33,447 bases of DNA from Clostridiales bacterium. Lineage in GTDB: Bacteria > Bacillota > Clostridia > Saccharofermentanales > Saccharofermentanaceae. The notes under the pieces are model-generated. The model saw only the letters and a list, made by a program, of their open reading frames with translations, made no database searches and was not told the origin of the DNA. Made by a program: the position numbers and the translations under genes. The stretch spans positions 1 to 33,447 of the forward strand of contig JAGDCV010000132.1 in assembly GCA_017958365.1 (NCBI GenBank), given 5' to 3'. How positions within the stretch are numbered: position 1 is the first letter of the stretch; the number at the start of each line of letters is the position of its first letter. Shown here piece by piece: positions 19,201 through 24,952 of the stretch.

Positions 19201-19800
19201 GGCCTGCGGAAGCTTAACACTGGGTTTTGTTATCCTCTCGGCAACACTCTCACCGCTCGTATACCAGAAATCACCATAGAAGACCCTGCTGTCCTTGACA
19301 TCAAGTCCGTGATCAGCCATGGAATCCTTGAACGCCTTAAGTCTCTTCTTGGAGTGAGGGTGCCAGGATTTACCTGTAAGGAAAGCGATATCCGTATAAT
19401 TATGAACTTCAATGAGATGATCTATAAGTTTCCTAATGGGATAATAGTTGTCCTGATATTCAACGGGATAAACATCGGATTCACCTTCAACGATGATCAC
19501 CTTCCCCTTATATTCTTTCTTAAGCCTGGTATGAACGCTCTCATAAACGCCGGGAGTCTGAATACTGTCGGCAAGAACGATAACTCCGTCGAATTTACTG
19601 AAATTAATGACATCGAAGATGGAAGAATCACTTACTTCACGCTCGGGAGAGTCCTGATACTTCTGATACATGGAGAAGACACAGACATCCATGTCGGATG
19701 CTATGGCGACCGAATTAAACCCCTGTATAAACAGTTCCTGACAGTATTCTTCGGGCTGCCCGCATAGAAGCGCTATACGTCTTCTGCTCAAATCATTCAC
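16210..19800 (-). CDS. Sugar-sensor / GGDEF / EAL / beta-helix fusion, predicted c-di-GMP phosphodiesterase
   Basis: The 1196-residue protein has no signal peptide or membrane span, so it is cytoplasmic. In order: a LacI-type periplasmic-binding fold without the DNA-binding HTH (about 8-290); a GAF-like region (about 300-455); a GGDEF domain whose signature reads GNGEF (550-554), so probably not a cyclase; an EAL domain (about 655-880); and a repetitive beta-helix-like region (about 920-1150) resembling the Cthe_2159-type carbohydrate-binding fold. EAL catalytic residues look complete: E674 in EALMR, N731, E760, D789-D790 in DDYGTG, K810, E846 and Q866. It should therefore hydrolyse c-di-GMP, perhaps gated by a sugar bound at the N-terminal domain. 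The GTG start overlaps the GH2 gene stop by 4 nt. The C-terminal fold is the least certain part. Confidence 0.9.
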   Translation of the reverse strand: MNDLSRRRIALLCGQPEEYCQELFIQGFNSVAIASDMDVCVFSMYQKYQDSPEREVSDSSIFDVINFSKFDGVIVLADSIQTPGVYESVHTRLKKEYKGKVIIVEGESDVYPVEYQDNYYPIRKLIDHLIEVHNYTDIAFLTGKSWHPHSKKRLKAFKDSMADHGLDVKDSRVFYGDFWYTSGESVAERITKPSVKLPQAVACANDAMAIGLAKALVAKGYRIPEDIAVIGYDSNDEGKHAPLPLTSADIPLFSFGEHSANDMISLLNGGQISEFVSDADLFIGRTCGCNSESAVPLYTLRDVWDTQLSGTGVYSVFNHMNEDVVSQANYTGLINTIFSYIYQIRPFDHFSLCINSDWQNINDKYNTSMIEVIKCGNGSIGDSVNFDVSFDLSLMLPDLYDDSQKPMVYYFLPFTFDDKIFGYTAIGYEDPLKCIDDSVRLWNRTCMIGFEVLRRSDDAVKNDLKVQDGLIKDNLTGLYNYQGLLTRGPSMIALMNNRGGFISALAVDVKDLSLINQTYGRAAGDKVIINVASLLESVFFGFENICVCLGNGEFIALRLNSSGEDREILSFYDQMKQKLDGYNANSSIDMDIELYYGIESGKPESVTDLERLINTAISKKNSNKVSVQKARNTGLTEEEQAISKRVNEILETNRINYHFQPIVRTTDGEIFAYEALMRPDSDPYISPPDFIHYAELSGRLDEIEKDTFFNVLDIVESRPDIWDGTRKVFINSIPGQKVSDEDRNILGERIKHLKNTVVVELTEQSELTDEQLGDLKELYSSMGVNTAVDDYGTGYSNVTNLLRYMPKYVKIDRMLLSGIQDSPQKQHFVKDIISFSHDNGIMALAEGVETVEELQTVIFLGADLIQGYYTARPSADIVQSINPEISKEIKRFHIEYEESSTGKCFVAGREGRILLPRLSEQEIELISVSRAEATFIDFTVAGSPELMTNIRMNITNGYKGRITLDNAGFGNDGPSQAINIDNNSEVTLVIKGENRLHGGINVSKGSVLRIEGDGYLSIDTSYIEAYGIGSTSDNEHGDIYIEDFEGTIDIKVNGVKSCAIGSGRGGKISISSGKILINAPGRRAVAIGNLEGFSDISIKDAQLVLKIYSMTCVGIGSIDGTVDININNVELDCSIEGKSAMVLGDFAYKSQPVIRSSKFVSSLRTELLMDQETDPRRINFVNGSVEFNEDGVPVRT

Positions 19801-22154
19801 TCTCCGTCAGATATTACAGTAAACTCTACCGACTTAATTATATCATCAGCATCACAATCAAAACCGTCCGTAAAGTAAACATTTAGTAAAGCATCTCCGC
19901 TCTCACCCGTGCTTCTGACGTATATTCCACCCATGCCTCCGAATATGTCCGCTCTGTCAGGTCCGAGCACCTCGATGGGACCCTTAGTCTCTATCTTCAG
20001 ACTTCCGTTATAGAAAGGAAGTACATTGCCGTTCTGATCAACAACTCTGATACGGATAGACGCCACATCATAAGTATCACCCTCTATAAGCTCATAGGAG
20101 GATACTATTAATTCGATGTCGGTTCCCGTACATGCCGACTTAGTCCTCGTTATGACTTCCTTGCCGTCCTTTATTCCTACAAACTTAAACTGCGTGGCCT
20201 CACCGCCCCAGTCTCCGACATACTTGCCGTACAAAGAGTAGGCATCCTGGAAATTCATGTGATATCTCGCCATTGCCTCACCCAAGCGGAACATTATCCT
20301 CGGCGGGATATTATTCATACCGTACCTGCCGATATAGTTAAGTGCTTCTTTGACGATGGTATTCTGTCTTTCAGAGAAACCTTCCTTCTCTATCATCTGG
20401 TCTCCGATATAATCATCGATCATTATGGGAGCATTGTGAAGATTCGCATATTCCGTGTCTTTATGCGTATATTCTTTGATGAACACATCATTCTTATACA
20501 TCCTTACACTGTCACAGTTGGTGATGATATATACATTCCCCCTGTTACCTGCAGGATGCTCGCCTATGTTCATGTCAGACGATATCTCAAGAATGGGGAC
20601 ATTGACCTTGCCCGAAGCGGCATAGACACTTGCGGCAAGTTTCTCGTTCCTGAACATATCGCATACACCGTGGTAGCAGATCCTGTCACCCGAACCGAAG
20701 TCCTTATGGGTATTGTAGTCAAACATACACCAGCCGAACGTTCCTGATATGCCGGATTCACCCCTCGCCGCATCAAGCACATTCGCATGGCGAAGCATGT
20801 GCTCCGTCCTTATGTCCTCACGGTCAAAAGCCTTGGTGGGAAACATGTGTCCGTTGTACTCGGAGATGAGATACGGCTTTTCGACATTGGGGGTAACCTT
20901 GCGCTTCTTCTCGCAGCCCGCGGTCTTGCCGTCATGGAGGAAGTCGTTATAAGCATAGACATCCTCGAGGAAACTGCTGTTCTTAAGATAGCGTACGCCG
21001 CTCGTCGGACGCGAAGGATCGAGCTTATGTGCAGTCTCGTTAGTCCTCCTGTAGAGCTCGTCGTCATCGACGGACTCGTTTATCCTTACGCCCCACAGAA
21101 TGACCGAAGGATGATTCCTGTACTGCGTTACCATCTCCTCAACATTCTTGACAGCCTGCTCCTTCCATTCCTTATCACCAATATGCTGCCAGCCCGGAAT
21201 CTCGGTAAACACAAGAAGACCGATCTCGTCACATCTGTCGATGAAATGCTGTGACTGCGGATAATGTGAAGTCCTTACCGCATTCACACCAAGCTCATAC
21301 TTTAATATCTCGGCATCATAAGCCTGCATGGAAGAAGGCATCGCATATCCGACATAAGGATAGGACTGATGTCTGTTAAGGCCCATTATCGTAACCTTCT
21401 TGCCGTTAAGATAGTACCCGTCCTTCCTAAACTCACTGTCCCTGAAGCCGAATGTCACTTCCTTAACGTCAGTCTGGCTTTCAACCCTCAGCGTGTAGAG
21501 CACGGGATTATCAAGCTCCCACTTCTTGTACCCCGGCACCTTGCTTATCGCGCAGTATCCCTTCTTTCCGGGAAGCCTTGCAAGCTCAACTCCCGTATCC
21601 TTCTCAAGAATGATGATGCCGAACTCCTGCTTCGGATCACCTCCGTCAAAGGAAACATCAGCGAAAACAGAACCCGCGGCCGTAGCCCTTACAAAAACAT
21701 CGCTTATGAAACACTCCTCGACGATATCAAGGGAAACCTCCCTGTAGATACCGCCGTAGGTCATGTAGTCAATTACATATCCGAACGGAGGGATGTTCAG
21801 CGACTCCCTGCTGTCGACCTTGACCTTAAGCTCGTTCTTACCGAACTTAACGTAATCCGTTATCTCGAATCGGAATGCCGTATAACCGCAGTTGTGCTCA
21901 CCTAACAGCTCACCGTTTATATAGACTTCAGCTCTGTGGGCAACGCCTGCAAAATCGATGAAGAACCTTTTCCCTTTGTACTTACGGGATATCGTGAAAG
22001 TCTTAAGGTATCCCGATTCTTTCTGATATATGGTCTCACTGAAGTAATTAAAGGGCATCTTTGATACTGAGTGAGGTATCCTTACCTCCCTGCCCTCAGG
22101 AAGATCATTAAAGTCGTCGTTATATATCCAGCCGTCGTTAAGATTTATCTTCAT
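19797..22154 (-). CDS. Glycoside hydrolase family 2 (beta-galactosidase/glucuronidase-like)
   Basis: The 785-residue GH2 enzyme has an N-terminal jelly-roll (about 1-140), an immunoglobulin-like sandwich, a TIM barrel (about 245-500) and a C-terminal beta domain. The acid/base is E360 in WGVRINES and the likely nucleophile is E432 in LISEYNG. The GLNRHQSYPYVG and VNAVRTSHYPQS motifs are typical of the family. It lacks a signal peptide, so it acts inside the cell on imported oligosaccharides. The exact sugar (beta-galactoside, glucuronide or other) cannot be settled from sequence. The ATG overlaps the SDR gene by 17 nt, with AGGAGG 7 nt upstream inside the SDR coding region. Confidence 0.92.
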   Translation of the reverse strand: MKINLNDGWIYNDDFNDLPEGREVRIPHSVSKMPFNYFSETIYQKESGYLKTFTISRKYKGKRFFIDFAGVAHRAEVYINGELLGEHNCGYTAFRFEITDYVKFGKNELKVKVDSRESLNIPPFGYVIDYMTYGGIYREVSLDIVEECFISDVFVRATAAGSVFADVSFDGGDPKQEFGIIILEKDTGVELARLPGKKGYCAISKVPGYKKWELDNPVLYTLRVESQTDVKEVTFGFRDSEFRKDGYYLNGKKVTIMGLNRHQSYPYVGYAMPSSMQAYDAEILKYELGVNAVRTSHYPQSQHFIDRCDEIGLLVFTEIPGWQHIGDKEWKEQAVKNVEEMVTQYRNHPSVILWGVRINESVDDDELYRRTNETAHKLDPSRPTSGVRYLKNSSFLEDVYAYNDFLHDGKTAGCEKKRKVTPNVEKPYLISEYNGHMFPTKAFDREDIRTEHMLRHANVLDAARGESGISGTFGWCMFDYNTHKDFGSGDRICYHGVCDMFRNEKLAASVYAASGKVNVPILEISSDMNIGEHPAGNRGNVYIITNCDSVRMYKNDVFIKEYTHKDTEYANLHNAPIMIDDYIGDQMIEKEGFSERQNTIVKEALNYIGRYGMNNIPPRIMFRLGEAMARYHMNFQDAYSLYGKYVGDWGGEATQFKFVGIKDGKEVITRTKSACTGTDIELIVSSYELIEGDTYDVASIRIRVVDQNGNVLPFYNGSLKIETKGPIEVLGPDRADIFGGMGGIYVRSTGESGDALLNVYFTDGFDCDADDIIKSVEFTVISDGE

Positions 22155-22860
22155 CAGAGCCCCTCCTCTTTATCCTGTTCTTTTGGGGAACAACAGTCAT
22201 TCTGGTTACACAGGAATTTACACTCAGATCCAATGCCGCCTTTACCGAAGAAGCCACATCGTCAGGTTCAAGATGACAAAGCGGGTCATCATCCGATGTA
22301 AAGTCCGCATTCCTGTACAGATTGGTCGCCGTCATGTCGGGACAGATCTCAATCACCTTTATTCCGTACTTACGAGCTTCCTCGAAGATGCTCGAAGAGA
22401 AGCTCGACAGTCCGGCCTTAAGTGCACCGTATGCCGCACCGTAGGTGTTCGTCTTAAATGCCGTTACCGAAGAGATGTTTATGATAGTGCCGCGTCCGCG
22501 CCTCTTAAAACAAGGAAGATAGTACGAAGAAAGTATCATCGGTGCTTCAAGATTGGTCCTTACCATCATCTTGAGGTCATCCGTATCTATATTCTCGTGA
22601 AGGCCGTAAAAACCGACACCCGCACAGTTAACAAGGATATCGGGTATATCAATACCTTTAAGTATCTTCAGAAGATTATCCGTATCCGTGATATCACATT
22701 CGATGGTGTTAAAGGAGTAATCTTTCTTATCAAAACAGCGACCTATACCGTATACAACATACCCTTCATTAACAAGCATATTGCATATTGAAAGACCTAT
22801 GCCCGATGAAGCACCGGTAACCAATACGGATCGGTCAGAAGATGTACAGTTTTGATCCAA
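22138..22860 (-). CDS. Short-chain dehydrogenase/reductase
   Basis: A classical SDR of about 240 residues with the cofactor motif TGASSGIG (15-22), NCAG (78-81), catalytic Ser131 in NISSVTA and Y144-X3-K148 (YGALK); all are intact. NAD(P)-dependent oxidation or reduction of an alcohol or carbonyl is expected, but the substrate is unknown. I chose TTG at 22860 because a purine-rich GAGGGGG lies about 6 nt upstream. Another TTG at 22887 would add nine residues and enlarge the overlap. With the chosen start the gene overlaps the end of the radical SAM gene by 26 nt, and it overlaps the GH2 gene at the other end, so it is an internal member of a translationally coupled operon. Confidence 0.88.
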   Translation of the reverse strand: MDQNCTSSDRSVLVTGASSGIGLSICNMLVNEGYVVYGIGRCFDKKDYSFNTIECDITDTDNLLKILKGIDIPDILVNCAGVGFYGLHENIDTDDLKMMVRTNLEAPMILSSYYLPCFKRRGRGTIINISSVTAFKTNTYGAAYGALKAGLSSFSSSIFEEARKYGIKVIEICPDMTATNLYRNADFTSDDDPLCHLEPDDVASSVKAALDLSVNSCVTRMTVVPQKNRIKRRGSDEDKS

Positions 22861-23830
22861 AGCCCGCCCCCTCGAATCTTTCTGCAAGGATAGAGATCAT
22901 CTTCGTTTTAAGATCATCGGGATATACGCAGAACCCGTCCTCTCTTACGAAGGGGAAAAGAACGGCCGACGAGTGAGGGCACGATCTTTTAAGATTCTTA
23001 AGGTAATCCGATGATATTCTGAAAGTGCCGATACTTAAGTCTTTTACCTTCTCAAGATCGATACTCCGGATGATCTTATCTGCAAATTCATTGTAGCATA
23101 ATTCATAGTCTTTTACGTAGATGAGAGGGTCAAAGCAAAGCCTTACAAATGCCCCATGTTCTATCGCACGGTTAACGGATTCTATGCGCCTGTCCAATGA
23201 AGGGGTTCCCTTCTCAAACTCACTTATTATCCTGTCCGGTGAAAGCGTAAATGCATATATGAGGTTTGGTGCCTTCTTTGTATCGCTGACAGCGGATTTT
23301 GTACGGAGTTCAACCGTAAGGCGTTCATGCGTCAACGCAAGATTCTCCCATGTTTCCTGCCACGAACAGACTGTCGAGAGAGCCGTAAGATCCGTGTCAT
23401 AGGATGCACACAGGTACATTGGACCTTCCGTCAGCTTCGCTTCACACTCTTTTATGTAGTCATCAGTATTTACGAATATCACGATATTGGATGTTGCATA
23501 CATTCCCTTAAGAAAACAGTAATCGCATCCGAATATGCAGTTCATCGCAGACTGCACATAATAAAACTTACCATACCCGAAGTCCTGGCACACAGGGGAA
23601 GCTTCAAAGATCTTCTTTCCTTCATTAACGGCAAGTATGAGATTCTTCGACTTACTCTGTAAACCCGTATCCTGCCCGGGTCTGTTAAAGACATCCTTAT
23701 AGTGGCGGATCCTTATGACACGGCTTTGTGGAAATGAAGACAGGACCTCATTTACCATCGGATGATCGAATGCTCTTTCCTCAATATATATGTGAGAGAA
23801 CTTATCAGGATATAAGAATTGACCGCACAC
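22835..23830 (-). CDS. Spore-photoproduct-lyase-like radical SAM protein lacking the catalytic cysteine
   Basis: The 331 residues align by eye with SplB. The cluster motif is C98-X3-C102-X2-C105 (NCIFGCDYCFLKGMY). The LRTKS element and the stretch from FTLSPDRIISEFEKGTPSLD to FDPLIYVKDYE correspond to the SplB barrel strands. In SplB the ACTSD segment carries Cys141, the hydrogen donor that completes thymine-dimer repair. The matching segment here reads ASYDTD, placing Tyr144 at that position. It may therefore act on another substrate or use SAM irreversibly. The start is GTG at 23830 with AAGGAGA about 9 nt upstream, overlapping the nucleosidase gene by 26 nt. Family membership is fairly secure; function is not. 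Confidence 0.85.
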   Translation of the reverse strand: MCGQFLYPDKFSHIYIEERAFDHPMVNEVLSSFPQSRVIRIRHYKDVFNRPGQDTGLQSKSKNLILAVNEGKKIFEASPVCQDFGYGKFYYVQSAMNCIFGCDYCFLKGMYATSNIVIFVNTDDYIKECEAKLTEGPMYLCASYDTDLTALSTVCSWQETWENLALTHERLTVELRTKSAVSDTKKAPNLIYAFTLSPDRIISEFEKGTPSLDRRIESVNRAIEHGAFVRLCFDPLIYVKDYELCYNEFADKIIRSIDLEKVKDLSIGTFRISSDYLKNLKRSCPHSSAVLFPFVREDGFCVYPDDLKTKMISILAERFEGAGFGSKLYIF

Positions 23831-24563
23831 GGTTTATTATCTCCTTACCCTTTGCCTTGTTTATCTTTGCGTCTTCTGATGCTTCGATCTGTTCCATGAA
23901 CAACGCGCGCCCGTCGACACCAAGACTTGATGCAAATGCCATAAGCTCATCTATCTGAACCGTCATCGAGGCCGATGCATGCAATAACTCATACAGATCA
24001 TCGTATGACTCATCCGGTTTTGCAATAAGCCCGGATCTGACTTCACTGATCACGCGTTCAATATCCGGCACATATTTACTGATAAGACTAGAGATTATGG
24101 CCGGTGTCAATCTTTCAGTATCACCTTTGTCACTTACAATCTTTAAGATAATTATCCTGTCGGGACTTATGAGCTTATTGGCCGCTTCAAACAGGCCAGA
24201 ACCCTCCATGTCATAAAGGACACCGTCGGCAGGATCAGTAACGGTATCATCCGCAGTAATAAGAGGAGCCTCATCGATATCAAAGACACGTAAAATGTCC
24301 GGATAGAAATCCCTTTGCGAAGCATTATCCGTTATCTTGTTTACAAGATACATCCCTTCAAGATTTCCGGAGCCGCATATACCTACATTGATAACAACAT
24401 CATTAAGAAGATCGTTACGCGTCTTATCTGGACCAAAAGTCCTTCCTACTGCAAAAGCGGCATTAACTTTGCCCACCCCCGTAACGGTAAGGCTTATGTC
24501 ATCATTAACAAGGTGCCTTAACGGCGAGGCCTCGCATTCAATTGCCGTGAATATGTGAATCAT
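23805..24563 (-). CDS. Nucleoside phosphorylase/nucleosidase, MTA/SAH nucleosidase-like
   Basis: The 252 residues belong to the PNP/UDP phosphorylase superfamily. An N-terminal strand with an acidic pair (IFTAIECEAS) is followed by GVGKVNAA, an NVGICGSG glycine turn, YDMEGSG (E120, the ribose-binding Met-Glu) and SDKGD (S144-D145, the general-acid Asp of MTA/SAH nucleosidases). About 100 C-terminal residues are helical and extend beyond the family core. Enzymes of this type split MTA, SAH or 5'-deoxyadenosine; the last is the by-product of radical SAM reactions, which fits the adjacent gene. It is the first gene of the five-gene operon. No ribosome binding site precedes the ATG; a TATAAT box ends 7 nt before it. 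Confidence 0.82.
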   Translation of the reverse strand: MIHIFTAIECEASPLRHLVNDDISLTVTGVGKVNAAFAVGRTFGPDKTRNDLLNDVVINVGICGSGNLEGMYLVNKITDNASQRDFYPDILRVFDIDEAPLITADDTVTDPADGVLYDMEGSGLFEAANKLISPDRIIILKIVSDKGDTERLTPAIISSLISKYVPDIERVISEVRSGLIAKPDESYDDLYELLHASASMTVQIDELMAFASSLGVDGRALFMEQIEASEDAKINKAKGKEIINRVRSILIS

Positions 24564-24570
24564 AAGATTG

Positions 24571-24599
24571 ATTATATGAAAGAAGCTGCCTCATAACAA
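24571..24599 (-). promoter_or_regulatory. Promoter of the five-gene operon, leaderless
   Basis: TTGTTA (24599-24594), a 17-nt spacer and TATAAT (24576-24571) on the minus strand end 7 nt before the ATG at 24563, so transcription should begin at the start codon. The -35 hexamer is exactly the loop of the upstream tRNA terminator hairpin. Confidence 0.7.
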
Positions 24600-24612
24600 T
24601 GAGACAGCTTCT
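24581..24612 (-). terminator. Terminator of the tRNA-Leu/tRNA-fMet transcript
   Basis: AGAAGCTGTCTCA and TGAGGCAGCTTCT form a 13-bp stem with one G-U pair and a TTGTTA loop on the minus strand, 8 nt after the tRNA-fMet CCA end, followed by TTTCATAT. The T-run is short but the stem is strong. Confidence 0.75.
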
Positions 24613-24619
24613 TATTAAC

Positions 24620-24696
24620 TGGTTGCGGAGGCGGGACTCGAACCACACGACCTCCGGGTTATGAGCCCGGCAAGCTACCAACTGCTCCACTCCGCG
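24620..24696 (-). tRNA. Initiator tRNA-fMet (CAT)
   Basis: A 77-nt cloverleaf with encoded CCA. It has the initiator hallmarks: a mismatched C1-A72 at the end of the acceptor stem, and three G-C pairs (GGG/CCC) flanking the CTCATAA anticodon loop. Anticodon CAT is at 24663-24661. It is transcribed after tRNA-Leu and before the terminator at 24612. Confidence 0.97.
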
Positions 24697-24718
24697 ATGT
24701 TGGTAATACACTTTGATA

Positions 24719-24805
24719 TGGTGCTCGTGACCGGACTTGAACCGGTACGGATTTTACTCCGACGGATTTTAAGTCCGTTGCGTCTGCCGATTCCGCCACA
24801 CGAGC
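24719..24805 (-). tRNA. tRNA-Leu (TAA)
   Basis: An 87-nt class II tRNA with GCTCGTG/CACGAGC acceptor stem, long variable arm, anticodon loop CTTAAAA (anticodon TAA, reads UUA/UUG) and encoded CCA. UNN-reading tRNAs with A36-A37 are substrates of the MiaA/MiaB pair encoded in this window. Confidence 0.97.
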
Positions 24806-24824
24806 CTGTTCCAAGTGCTCAAAG

Positions 24825-24853
24825 ATGATAACACCCGTTTATGACGGTGTCAA
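24825..24853 (-). promoter_or_regulatory. Promoter of the tRNA operon
   Basis: TTGACA (24853-24848), a 17-nt spacer and TATCAT (24830-24825) on the minus strand lie about 20 nt before the 5' end of tRNA-Leu. A strong sigma-A type match. Confidence 0.85.
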
Positions 24854-24889
24854 GTAAGTGTCCGTTTGATTACACATGAATATGAATGA

Positions 24890-24917
24890 TTGAAATATTA
24901 GTATTTATTAATATAAT
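24890..24917 (+). promoter_or_regulatory. Promoter of the Pro/Ala-rich membrane protein gene
   Basis: TTGAAA (24890-24895), a 16-nt spacer and TATAAT (24912-24917), with a leader of about 28 nt containing GAGG 7 nt before the ATG at 24953. This gene has a normal leader, unlike the TATAAT-N7-ATG genes. Confidence 0.7.
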
Positions 24918-24952
24918 TTTTATATAGTTTTGAAGCGAAAAGAGGTTACGGA

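Noticed and set aside
22861..22887. TTG at 22887 as the SDR start
   Set aside because: The TTG at 22860 has a better purine-rich site upstream and keeps the usual short leader before the nucleotide-binding strand.
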